Shown: positions 1-5,566, counted from the first letter of the stretch. The stretch is DNA of 7,983 nt from an uncultured bacterium (GCA_905215015.1 CAJMOS010000121.1:1-7983), one strand, 5' to 3'. Notes: generated from the sequence alone by a model not told the origin. Translations and numbers: made by a program.

Positions 1-54
1 CTCCACGCCGATGGTACTGCGGTCTTTCCGCGGGAGAGTAGGTAGCCGCCGGGC
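1..54 (+). rRNA. rrf: 5S ribosomal RNA, 3' part (partial)
   Basis: The first ~54 bases match the 3' half of a bacterial 5S rRNA. The conserved CGCCGATGGTACTGC (helix IV/loop E side) is followed by a CGG..CCG hairpin arm, then GGGAGAGTAGGT and the closing 3' strand GCCGCCGGG of helix I. The 5' half lies outside the window, so the base pairing of helix I cannot be checked and the exact 3' end is uncertain by a few bases. An intrinsic terminator lies about 20 bases downstream, as expected for the last gene of an rRNA operon. A 68-codon open frame across this stretch is a by-product of the rRNA and not a gene. Confidence 0.93.
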
Positions 55-74
55 CTTTTCCTTTTCCTTGAAAG

Positions 75-98
75 GCGTGCCTCAGGCACGCTTTTTTT
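75..98 (+). terminator. Intrinsic terminator of the rRNA operon
   Basis: A perfect 7-bp GC-rich stem, GCGTGCC (75-81) with GGCACGC (85-91), has a 3-base TCA loop and is followed directly by seven T (92-98). AAA at 71-73 can extend the stem into the T run. It sits just after the 5S gene and ends rRNA transcription before metN. Confidence 0.92.
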
Positions 99-124
99 GT
101 ATCCTGACGGCCGTATCCTGCTGG

Positions 125-153
125 TTGAATGTCGTTGCTCTTTCAGGTACATT
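125..153 (+). promoter_or_regulatory. Candidate sigma-70-type promoter for metNI
   Basis: TTGAAT (125-130) and TACATT (148-153) are separated by 17 bases and match the -35/-10 consensus at 4 of 6 positions each. A start near 160 would give a leader of under 20 bases, ending in the GAGAGGAG ribosome binding site (163-170). No operator or riboswitch is visible in this short gap. This is a pattern match only. Read-through from the rRNA operon is unlikely because of the terminator at 75-98. Confidence 0.4.
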
Positions 154-176
154 GGTACAAATGAGAGGAGCAGGTC

Positions 177-1190
177 ATGCAGATTACGTTGAACCACCTG
201 AAGCGAAGCTATGGTGATCTTCATGCTGTCAATGATGTCAGCCTCACCATTCCTTCCAACAAGATCTTCGGCATCATCGGCAAGAGTGGCGCGGGCAAAT
301 CGACCTTGGTCAGGCTTATTTCCTTGTTGGAGAAGCCGGATTCCGGGGAGGTGTATTACGACGACAAACGCGTGGACAATCTGTCTAGCGAGGAGCTGAT
401 GCTGCATCGGCGCCATATCGGCATGATTTTCCAGAACTTCAACCTGTTTTCCAGCCGCGATTGCGCTGGAAACATTGCGTATCCGATGGAAGTCAACGGC
501 TATAAACGCGACGTAATCGACAAGCGGGTCAAGGAACTGCTGCACGTGGTTGGTCTTGACGGAAGGGAGAAGGCTCGTATCAGTACCCTTTCCGGCGGGC
601 AGAAGCAACGTGTCGCCATCGCCCGCGCCCTGTCCTGCAACCCCGGAATCCTCTTCTGCGACGAAGCGACGAGCGCCCTCGACCCGCAGACGACCAGTTC
701 GATCCTCGACCTGATCAAGGAGTTGCAGAAGAAGATGAGCCTGACGGTGGTGATGATCACCCACCAGATGGAGGTCGTCCGTGACGCATGCGAGGAGGTC
801 GCTGTCCTGAATGACGGCGTCGTCGTCGAGGAGGGGAAGGTGAGCGATATCTTCAGCAAGCCACGGCATCCAGTCACCAAGGACTTCCTTTCCCGCCTGG
901 TCGGCGTGGACCAGGGCAAGAAGACCGACACCGTCTACCAATGGTCCCGCACCAAGGGATCCTACATCCTCCGCTTTCCAGGCGAGGTGACCGACAAGCC
1001 TGTCATCAGCATGATCAGCAAGAAGTTCGATGTGGATTTCAACCTGCGCGCCGGAGGTGTGCAGACCGTCGGTGGGGAGGAAATCGGCACGATGTACGTC
1101 GACATCATCTGCTCCGACCCGGCGAAACTGCCCGAGGTCATCAGCGCCCTGCGCGGTGAGGGCTTGATTGTCGAGGAGGTCAAGAAATGA
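177..1190 (+). CDS. metN: Methionine ABC transporter, ATP-binding protein MetN
   Basis: Cytoplasmic ATPase of the MetNIQ methionine importer, 337 aa, the usual length for the family. It shows the full ABC set: Walker A GKSGAGKST (35-43), Q-loop Gln86, signature LSGGQ (138-142), Walker B ILFCDE (158-163), D-loop SALD (166-169) and H-loop His196. The C-terminal ~80 residues (about 255-335) form an NIL/ACT-like domain. In the E. coli homologue this domain binds methionine and shuts the transporter down when internal methionine is high (trans-inhibition), so the same is expected here. The ATG at 177 is preceded by GAGGAG with six bases spacing. The gene overlaps metI by ATGA (1187-1190), which indicates translational coupling. 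Related importers carry other substrates, but the Met-rich leader before metQ supports methionine. Confidence 0.95.
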   Translation: MQITLNHLKRSYGDLHAVNDVSLTIPSNKIFGIIGKSGAGKSTLVRLISLLEKPDSGEVYYDDKRVDNLSSEELMLHRRHIGMIFQNFNLFSSRDCAGNIAYPMEVNGYKRDVIDKRVKELLHVVGLDGREKARISTLSGGQKQRVAIARALSCNPGILFCDEATSALDPQTTSSILDLIKELQKKMSLTVVMITHQMEVVRDACEEVAVLNDGVVVEEGKVSDIFSKPRHPVTKDFLSRLVGVDQGKKTDTVYQWSRTKGSYILRFPGEVTDKPVISMISKKFDVDFNLRAGGVQTVGGEEIGTMYVDIICSDPAKLPEVISALRGEGLIVEEVKK

Positions 1191-1855
1191 ACTGGACTAC
1201 CTTTTCCCGCCTGATTCTGCCTGCTACCGGCCAGACGCTGGTCATGGTCTTCTTTTCCACGATTTTTTCCCTGATTCTGGGATTTCCGTTGGGTGTCCTG
1301 CTGATGGCGACCAGCCGTGAGGACCAAGGTGGCATCATCCCGCATCGCGTGCTGAACGAAGTGATGGACAAGATTGTCAACATTCTGAGGAGCTTTCCCT
1401 TCATCATCCTGATGATTGTGCTTTTCCCTCTTTCCCGCCTGATCCTTCATACCGCTATCGGAACCAAGGCGACCATCGTCCCGCTTTCGATCGCAGCCGC
1501 TCCCTTTGTGGCTCGTGTCGTCGAGTCGGCGTTGAAGGAGGTCGATCCGGGAGTCATCCAGGCAGCAAGGGCGATGGGTTCGACCAACCGGCAGATCATC
1601 GTGAAGGTGCTGGTCCCCGAGGCGCTTCCAAGCTTGATTGACGGTGTGACATTGACCATCATCAACCTGATCGGCTACTCGGCCATGGCCGGCGCAATCG
1701 GCGGCGGTGGTCTTGGCGACCTCGCCATCCGTTACGGGTACCAGCGCTTCCGGCCTGAGATCATGGCGGTCGCCGTCATCGTGATCCTCGTGTTGGTCCA
1801 GGCAATCCAGCTCGCTGGCAACAAGTTGAGCGCCAAAATGCTGGCAAGCCGCTGA
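1187..1855 (+). CDS. metI: Methionine ABC transporter, permease MetI
   Basis: Inner-membrane permease of the methionine importer, 222 aa, normal for MetI. About five hydrophobic membrane segments are visible (roughly residues 16-40, 63-86, 93-112, 150-171 and 191-211). Between the third and fourth lies the EAA-type coupling loop, IQAARAMGSTNRQIIVKVLV (124-143), with its central Gly131; this loop docks on MetN. The later AGAIGGGGLGDLAIRYGYQRF stretch (starting at 168) is typical of MetI. The ATG overlaps the metN stop, and the GAGGAGG within the end of metN serves as ribosome binding site. A strong terminator follows 18 bases after the stop, so metQ is not simply the third gene of this transcript. 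Confidence 0.95.
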   Translation: MNWTTFSRLILPATGQTLVMVFFSTIFSLILGFPLGVLLMATSREDQGGIIPHRVLNEVMDKIVNILRSFPFIILMIVLFPLSRLILHTAIGTKATIVPLSIAAAPFVARVVESALKEVDPGVIQAARAMGSTNRQIIVKVLVPEALPSLIDGVTLTIINLIGYSAMAGAIGGGGLGDLAIRYGYQRFRPEIMAVAVIVILVLVQAIQLAGNKLSAKMLASR

Positions 1856-1873
1856 GTCTGTCCTGAGGCTACG

Positions 1874-1902
1874 CCCTCTCCTTGCGAGAGGGTATTTTTT
1901 TT
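1874..1902 (+). terminator. Intrinsic terminator after metNI
   Basis: A 7-bp perfect stem, CCCTCTC (1874-1880) with GAGAGGG (1886-1892), has a 5-base loop and is followed by TA and eight T (1895-1902). It separates the metNI transcript from metQ. Confidence 0.9.
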
Positions 1903-2014
1903 AATGCAAGACATGCATATATATCGAAATTTTTTACAAATTATTAACTATTTACTACTAAATGAGTTGCATTGTTAATTTTCCGTTTCTGATGACAATT
2001 TGGGAAAAATCCCC
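1903..2014 (+). other. AT-rich spacer upstream of the metQ leader
   Basis: This stretch is much richer in A+T than the coding DNA on both sides and has no convincing gene. It holds ATGCAA (1904-1909) and, in the other orientation, TTGCAT at 1967-1972, repeated at 2015-2020. TTTACA (1933-1938) resembles a -35 box but has no good -10 partner. The A/T tracts could act as an UP element or a regulator site for the promoter further down. No SAM-I, T-box or cobalamin riboswitch core was recognised here. Confidence 0.4.
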
Positions 2015-2048
2015 TTGCATTTGATGCGGAGTTTCGATATCGTATGAA
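2015..2048 (+). promoter_or_regulatory. Candidate promoter for the metQ leader transcript
   Basis: Two overlapping readings are possible: TTGCAT (2015-2020) with TATCGT (2038-2043) at 17 bases, or TTGATG (2021-2026) with TATGAA (2043-2048) at 16 bases. Both -10 boxes match 4 of 6. Either would start RNA near 2050-2055, just before the ribosome binding site of the Met-rich leader peptide. Neither match is strong, so the exact promoter is uncertain. A promoter somewhere after the terminator at 1874-1902 is required if the leader is transcribed with metQ. Confidence 0.35.
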
Positions 2049-2062
2049 GCCATCAAGAGAAG

Positions 2063-2144
2063 GAGAGACATGATGGACGACAAATTCTTCGCTATCGACA
2101 GCATGTGCATGATGTCTCTCATGATGCCCTGGCGGGCATAACAT
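2063..2144 (+). promoter_or_regulatory. Adjacent RNA hairpins within the metQ leader
   Basis: Hairpin A pairs GAGAGACAT (2063-2071) with ATGTCTCTC (2112-2120), a perfect 9-bp match. Its left arm covers most of the leader peptide's ribosome binding site and first start codon, its right arm covers Met15-Ser-Leu codons. Hairpin B pairs ATGCCC (2124-2129) with GGGCAT (2134-2139) across a 4-base loop, extendable through an AA bulge by ATG (2121-2123) with CAT (2142-2144). The two stems abut and could stack. A ribosome reading the leader would melt A and, depending on where it stops, B. The pairings are seen in the sequence; the regulatory role is inferred. Confidence 0.5.
2070..2141 (+). CDS. Methionine-rich leader peptide of metQ (putative attenuator peptide)
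   Basis: A 23-codon frame, ATG 2070 to TAA 2139-2141, too short for routine ORF calling. An AAGGAGAG ribosome binding site lies at 2060-2067; either of two tandem ATG codons (2070 or 2073) could start. The second half reads SMCMMSLMMPWRA. In all 7 of 23 residues are Met (positions 1, 2, 12, 14, 15, 18, 19), about ten times the usual frequency, and five fall within codons 12-19. It contains no membrane segment or known domain. Its place before the methionine-binding protein gene and the alternative hairpins around and after it fit a leader peptide whose translation senses charged Met-tRNA, as trpL and hisL do for their amino acids. That role is inferred; I do not recognise a described family. 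A chance Met-rich frame is possible but unlikely given the ribosome binding site and context. Confidence 0.72.
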   Translation: MMDDKFFAIDSMCMMSLMMPWRA

Positions 2145-2182
2145 CATTCATATTCATTCAACGGTCAATTTGGGTTTCTTGT

Positions 2183-2212
2183 AACGAAAGGCGTATGCCG
2201 TATTCGTTTGTT
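2183..2212 (+). terminator. Possible attenuator hairpin before metQ
   Basis: AACGAA (2183-2188) pairs with TTCGTT (2203-2208), and inside it GGC (2190-2192) pairs with GCC (2197-2199) over a GTAT loop. A short U-rich run (TTTGTT, 2207-2212) follows but is partly inside the stem, so this is a weak intrinsic terminator at best. TATGCC (2194-2199) can instead pair with GGCATA (2135-2140) at the end of the leader peptide frame, which would break the inner stem. That competition is what a terminator/antiterminator switch needs. It could also be only a structured leader. Confidence 0.35.
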
Positions 2213-2234
2213 CCATACATTACCTGTTTACAAT
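2208..2234 (+). promoter_or_regulatory. Alternative promoter directly before metQ
   Basis: TACAAT (2229-2234) matches the -10 consensus at 5 of 6; TTGTTC (2208-2213) upstream is a poor -35 at a short 15-base spacing. If used, it would start RNA near 2241, inside the final leader before the metQ ribosome binding site, and bypass the proposed attenuator. It is listed because it is the main competing reading of this region. Confidence 0.25.
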
Positions 2235-2263
2235 CCACCTATCTGGTGAGGAGAAATTTGATT

Positions 2264-3088
2264 ATGAAAAAGACTTTGATTGCTGCTTTTGCTGTCTTGT
2301 TGTCGGTTTCCGCCGTTTTTGCCAACGGCTCGAAGGAAGAGAAGGGCGCCGCGCAGGCACAGGGACCGGTCACGCTGAAGGTCGGAGCCACTCCTGAGCC
2401 GCATGCCGCCCTGCTGAACTTGGTCGTTGACGACCTCGCCAAGCAGAACATCAACCTGCAGGTTGTCGAATTCACCGACTATGTCACCCCGAACGAAGCT
2501 TTGGAGAACGGCGAGCTTGACGCCAACTACTTCCAGCACATCCCGTATCTTGATTCCTTCAACAAGGAGAGGGGCTACCATCTGGTCAACGCCGGCGGAA
2601 TCCATGTCGAGCCGTTCGCCCTCTACTCCAAGAAGTACAAGAGCCTTGCCGATATCCCCAGTGGCGCTACGGTAGCAATCCCCAATGATCCGACCAACGA
2701 AGGCCGCGGTCTCCTGCTCCTGCAGGCAGCCGGTCTGCTGAAGCTGAATGACAATGCCGGACTGGAAGCCACTCCTGTCGATGTGAAGGAGAACCCGAAA
2801 AACCTGAAGTTCCAGGAAGTCGAGGCCGCCTCGCTGCCAAGAGTCCTTGATGATGTCGATGCTGCCGTCATCAACGGCAACTACGCCATCCCCGCCGGCC
2901 TGATCGCCACCCGTGACGGCCTGTTCGTCGAGGATTCCTCCTCTCCGTACGTCAATGTGGTTGCCGTCAAGTCTGGCCATGAGAACGATCCCGCCATCAA
3001 GGCGCTGGTCGCTGCCCTGAAGAGCCAGAAGGTTGCCGACTACGTAGCCCAGCACTATCCCAACGGCGAGGTCGTCCTGGTCAAGTAA
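2264..3088 (+). CDS. metQ: Methionine-binding periplasmic protein MetQ (NlpA family)
   Basis: Substrate-binding protein delivering methionine to MetNI, 274 aa, usual family length. An N-terminal signal peptide (residues 1-20, KK then a hydrophobic core ending VFA) is followed by the charged mature start NGSKEE. NlpA-family landmarks include VGATPEPHA (40-48), EFTDYVTPNEAL (69-80), LDANYFQHIPYL (85-96), the NDPTNEGRGLLLL segment (141-153) and INGNYA (203-208). Unlike E. coli MetQ there is no lipobox cysteine, so it is probably cut by signal peptidase I and free in the periplasm. ATG 2264 was chosen because AGGAG (2249-2253) lies ten bases upstream and because it places the signal peptide at the N-terminus; the frame stays open upstream to 2105, but starts there would bury the signal. 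A terminator follows. Binding of another amino acid or dipeptide cannot be excluded from sequence alone. Confidence 0.93.
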   Translation: MKKTLIAAFAVLLSVSAVFANGSKEEKGAAQAQGPVTLKVGATPEPHAALLNLVVDDLAKQNINLQVVEFTDYVTPNEALENGELDANYFQHIPYLDSFNKERGYHLVNAGGIHVEPFALYSKKYKSLADIPSGATVAIPNDPTNEGRGLLLLQAAGLLKLNDNAGLEATPVDVKENPKNLKFQEVEAASLPRVLDDVDAAVINGNYAIPAGLIATRDGLFVEDSSSPYVNVVAVKSGHENDPAIKALVAALKSQKVADYVAQHYPNGEVVLVK

Positions 3089-3114
3089 CCGCGCTTTTCC
3101 CATTGGTTTCCTCC

Positions 3115-3147
3115 AAGGAGGCTCCCGCCAGGGGGCCTTCTTTCGTT
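3115..3147 (+). terminator. Intrinsic terminator after metQ
   Basis: A 12-bp stem pairs 3115-3126 (AAGGAGGCTCCC) with 3131-3142 over a GCCA loop, with two G-T wobbles (3118/3139 and 3123/3134). The stem runs into a pyrimidine-rich TTCTTTCGTTT tail. It closes the metQ transcript and argues against reading the rmuC frame back to the TTG at 3103. Confidence 0.75.
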
Positions 3148-3195
3148 TGTGCTTTCCCTTTGTTACCTGTACGTTTGTTTCGTGTTTGTAGAAGT

Positions 3196-4419
3196 ATGGA
3201 ATATCTGATTGTCGCCTTGTTGGCGTTTGCCATTGTCCTGTTGGTGGTGCTCCTCACGCGGAAAGCGGAAAGTGGACGGGATGGTGCCGTCCTTTCCGCC
3301 AAAATCGAGGCGGTCTCCCGGGAGAGCTCCCAGACCCGGAAAGAGTTGCTGGAAATGCTCGAGCAATACCGCCAGAGCGAGGAATTCAGCCTTCGTGACT
3401 TGAAGTCCCGGCTTGACCTTTCCTCTGGGCAGAGCCGGAAGGAGCTGTTGGGGATGATGGAGCAGTACCGGCAGTCTGTAGGACAGCTGGAAAAACAGGT
3501 TGCCTCCAGCTTGGAAACCATCCGGAGCGACAACGAGAAACGGATCATCAACCTGCAGCAGAGCGTCGACATGCGTCTGAAGAGTTCCCTGAGCGCCTCG
3601 TTCTCCGCCGTCAGCGACCAACTGAACAAGGTCTATGAGGGTCTGGGGCAGGTCAAGGAGCTGACCAGCGGGGTCGATGACCTGAAAAGGTTGATGGGGA
3701 ACATCAAGACCCGCGGTACCATGGGGGAAGTCCAAGCGAAAAATATCCTGGACGACATCCTCGCGCCAAACCAGTACGAGGAAAATGTCGAATGCAAGCC
3801 TCAAAGTGGACTGCGGGTCGAGTTTGCCGTCCGTCTTCCTGGCACTGGCAGCGACGTCGTCTATCTTCCGATCGACTGCAAGTTCCCCAAGGAGGATTTC
3901 GAACGGATCCTCAACGCCCAGGAGGCGGGTGACCGGGATGCCCTGCAGCTGGCCCGACGCGCGCTGGAGGTGAGGGTGAAGGGGGAGGCGAAGGATATCT
4001 CCGCCAAATACCTCGACCCGCCACATACCACAGCCTTCGGGATTATGTTCCTGCCGAGCGAGGGGCTGTACGCCGAGGTGATCCGGATTCCAGGCATCGT
4101 CGACGACCTGCAGCGCACATACAAGGTGGTGGTCAGCGGACCGACGACCTTGGCGGCGATCCTCAACAGCCTGCAGATGGGGTTCCGGACCTTGGCGATC
4201 CAGAAGCGTAGCGAGGAGGTCTGGAAAGTCCTTTCTGCGGTCCGCACTGAATTTGGCCGGTTCGGGGAAGAACTGGATACCGCGCAGAAACGGATCGGCC
4301 TGGTTGCCAGGTCATTCGACGAAGTATCCAAGCGGACGAGGATGATGGACAGGAAGCTCAGCTCGGTGGAGATGATGGAAGGCGACAAAGCCACCACCAT
4401 GTTGCAAGATTCTGTATAA
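3196..4419 (+). CDS. rmuC: RmuC family protein (DNA recombination-related, predicted nuclease fold)
   Basis: From ATG 3196 the protein is 407 aa. Residues 1-21 form a membrane anchor (MEYLIVALLAFAIVLLVVLL, then TRK). Residues ~33-150 are a long charged coiled coil with two near-identical 16-residue copies (46-61 and 79-94) spaced 33 residues apart. Residues ~150-395 are the RmuC domain, with RGTMGEVQ (173-180), YLPIDCKFP (223-231), FLPSEGLYAE (285-294) and VSGPTTLAAILNSLQMGFR (313-331). E. coli RmuC limits recombination at inverted repeats, and the domain resembles restriction-enzyme-like nucleases; the biochemical activity is poorly known. The ribosome binding site is weak (GAAG close to the ATG). 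The frame continues upstream to TTG 3103, but that start would span the metQ terminator and hide the anchor. No functional tie to its neighbours is apparent. Confidence 0.9.
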   Translation: MEYLIVALLAFAIVLLVVLLTRKAESGRDGAVLSAKIEAVSRESSQTRKELLEMLEQYRQSEEFSLRDLKSRLDLSSGQSRKELLGMMEQYRQSVGQLEKQVASSLETIRSDNEKRIINLQQSVDMRLKSSLSASFSAVSDQLNKVYEGLGQVKELTSGVDDLKRLMGNIKTRGTMGEVQAKNILDDILAPNQYEENVECKPQSGLRVEFAVRLPGTGSDVVYLPIDCKFPKEDFERILNAQEAGDRDALQLARRALEVRVKGEAKDISAKYLDPPHTTAFGIMFLPSEGLYAEVIRIPGIVDDLQRTYKVVVSGPTTLAAILNSLQMGFRTLAIQKRSEEVWKVLSAVRTEFGRFGEELDTAQKRIGLVARSFDEVSKRTRMMDRKLSSVEMMEGDKATTMLQDSV

Positions 4420-4433
4420 ATTTACATATACAC

Positions 4434-4462
4434 TGGACAATAATGCATATTTATGTGATAAT
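4434..4462 (+). promoter_or_regulatory. Promoter of the ornithine carbamoyltransferase gene
   Basis: TGGACA (4434-4439) and GATAAT (4457-4462) each match 5 of 6 consensus positions at the ideal 17-base spacing, and TGT (4454-4456) just before the -10 box gives an extended -10. The expected start near 4469 leaves a short leader with GGAGGA (4475-4480) five bases before the ATG. It lies in an AT-rich gap after rmuC. I could not recognise a convincing arginine-repressor box. Confidence 0.65.
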
Positions 4463-4485
4463 TCCCCCCGTACCGGAGGATACGT

Positions 4486-5508
4486 ATGCAGTGCAATCTG
4501 AAAGGAAGAAGCTTCCTGACATTGAAGGATTATTCGAAAGAGGAAATCCTCTATCTTCTTGACCTGGCCGCGGCCTTGAAGGCGAAGAAGAAAGGCAAAC
4601 CTCATCCTTCCTACGTGGACGGCAAACTTCTGGAAGGGAAGAACGTCGTGTTGATTTTCGACAAGACGAGCACCAGAACGCGCTGCGCCTTCGAGCTTGG
4701 CGCCAGTGACGAGGGCGCCCATGTGACCTACCTGACCGGAAGCCAGATGGGGAAGAAGGAGTCGATCGAGGATACGGCGAAGGTCCTTGGCAGGATGTAT
4801 GACGCGATTGAATATCGGGGATATTCGATGGAACTGGTGAAGGACCTGGTCCGCTTCAGCGGCGTGCCTGTCTGGAATGGACTGACCGACGACGATCACC
4901 CGACACAGACGTTGGCAGACTTCCTGACCGCGGTGGAGCATACCGGCAAACCGGTCGGCCAGCTGAAATTCACCTATGTCGGCGATGGCCGGAACAACGT
5001 CTCCAACGCCTTGTTGATGGGTGCGGTGAAAGTCGGCATGGACTTCAGCATCGCCACTCCGAAGGAGCTCTGGCCGGACGCCGACCTGCTCGCCTGGGCG
5101 GAATCGGAGGCCAGGAAGAGCGGCAGCGTCATCCACGTGACTACCGACCCGAACGAAGCCGTGAAGGGCGCCGATGTGGTTTACACCGATGTCTGGGTTT
5201 CGATGGGCGAGGAGGCGAAGACCGCCGAGCGCATCAAGCTGCTGCATCCTTATCAGGTGACGATGGATCTGCTGAAGGCCAGTGGAAACGAGAAGGTGCT
5301 TTTCGAGCACTGCCTGCCCTCGTTCCATGACCTTGGAACCCAGATCGGCAAGCAGATCTACGAGCAGTACGGTTTGAAGGAGCTCGAGGTGACCGACGAG
5401 GTTTTCCGCTCTTCGCACTCCGTCGTCTTCGACGAGGCGGAAAACCGGTTGCACACCATCAAGGCTGTGGAAGTGGCCACACTGAGTGACACTCTTGGAG
5501 AAAAATGA
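4486..5508 (+). CDS. argF: Ornithine carbamoyltransferase
   Basis: Cytoplasmic enzyme that interconverts ornithine + carbamoyl phosphate and citrulline + phosphate, 340 aa, as usual. The carbamoyl-phosphate loop STRTR is at 62-66, HPTQ at 138-141, the ornithine-side SMG loop with its aspartate (D235...S239-M240-G241) and the catalytic HCLP with Cys276 at 275-278. The C-terminal VFDEAENRLHTIKAV (314-328) is highly typical. It could serve arginine synthesis (argF) or run backwards in the arginine deiminase pathway (arcB). The length and sequence style lean slightly to the catabolic type, but no arcA, arcC or other arg gene is in the window to decide. It has its own promoter and a good ribosome binding site. 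No terminator is visible before tetR, 60 bases downstream, so some read-through is possible. Confidence 0.95.
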   Translation: MQCNLKGRSFLTLKDYSKEEILYLLDLAAALKAKKKGKPHPSYVDGKLLEGKNVVLIFDKTSTRTRCAFELGASDEGAHVTYLTGSQMGKKESIEDTAKVLGRMYDAIEYRGYSMELVKDLVRFSGVPVWNGLTDDDHPTQTLADFLTAVEHTGKPVGQLKFTYVGDGRNNVSNALLMGAVKVGMDFSIATPKELWPDADLLAWAESEARKSGSVIHVTTDPNEAVKGADVVYTDVWVSMGEEAKTAERIKLLHPYQVTMDLLKASGNEKVLFEHCLPSFHDLGTQIGKQIYEQYGLKELEVTDEVFRSSHSVVFDEAENRLHTIKAVEVATLSDTLGEK

Positions 5509-5539
5509 ACCGATTCGGGTGGTGTGGCTGACGAAAGCA

Positions 5540-5566
5540 TGGTATAGTGTCAACAACAAGGTGTTG
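5540..5566 (+). promoter_or_regulatory. Extended -10 promoter and short inverted repeat before the tetR-type gene
   Basis: TATAGT (5543-5548, 5 of 6) is preceded by TGG (5540-5542), giving an extended -10; no good -35 is seen. Just downstream, CAACA (5551-5555) and TGTTG (5562-5566) form a 5-bp inverted repeat around the expected transcription start. TetR-family regulators commonly bind such repeats over their own promoter, so this is a candidate autoregulatory operator. The repeat is short. AAGGTG (5558-5563) doubles as the ribosome binding site. Confidence 0.4.

Noticed and set aside
11..217. A 68-codon open frame across the window start
   Set aside because: It runs through the 5S rRNA, its terminator and the metN ribosome binding site; it has no family resemblance.
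2050..2120. A SAM-I-like riboswitch, because ATCAAGAGA and GGAGAGAC recall its first helix
   Set aside because: The conserved core (GGCNC..GAA.CC, CCGGCAACC) is missing, and the same bases are explained by a ribosome binding site and the leader frame.
2105..2263. An N-terminal extension of metQ from GTG 2105 or ATG 2195
   Set aside because: The frame is open, and ATG 2195 has a GAAAGG nearby, but both would put 23 or more residues before a clear signal peptide, while ATG 2264 has a proper ribosome binding site.
3103..3195. A TTG start giving a longer RmuC
   Set aside because: The extra 31 codons run through the metQ terminator hairpin, and the membrane anchor begins directly at ATG 3196.
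4420..4485. An arginine-repressor box before the carbamoyltransferase gene
   Set aside because: The AT-rich sequence has partial palindromes such as ATGCATAT, but nothing close enough to the known ARG box; only the promoter is called.
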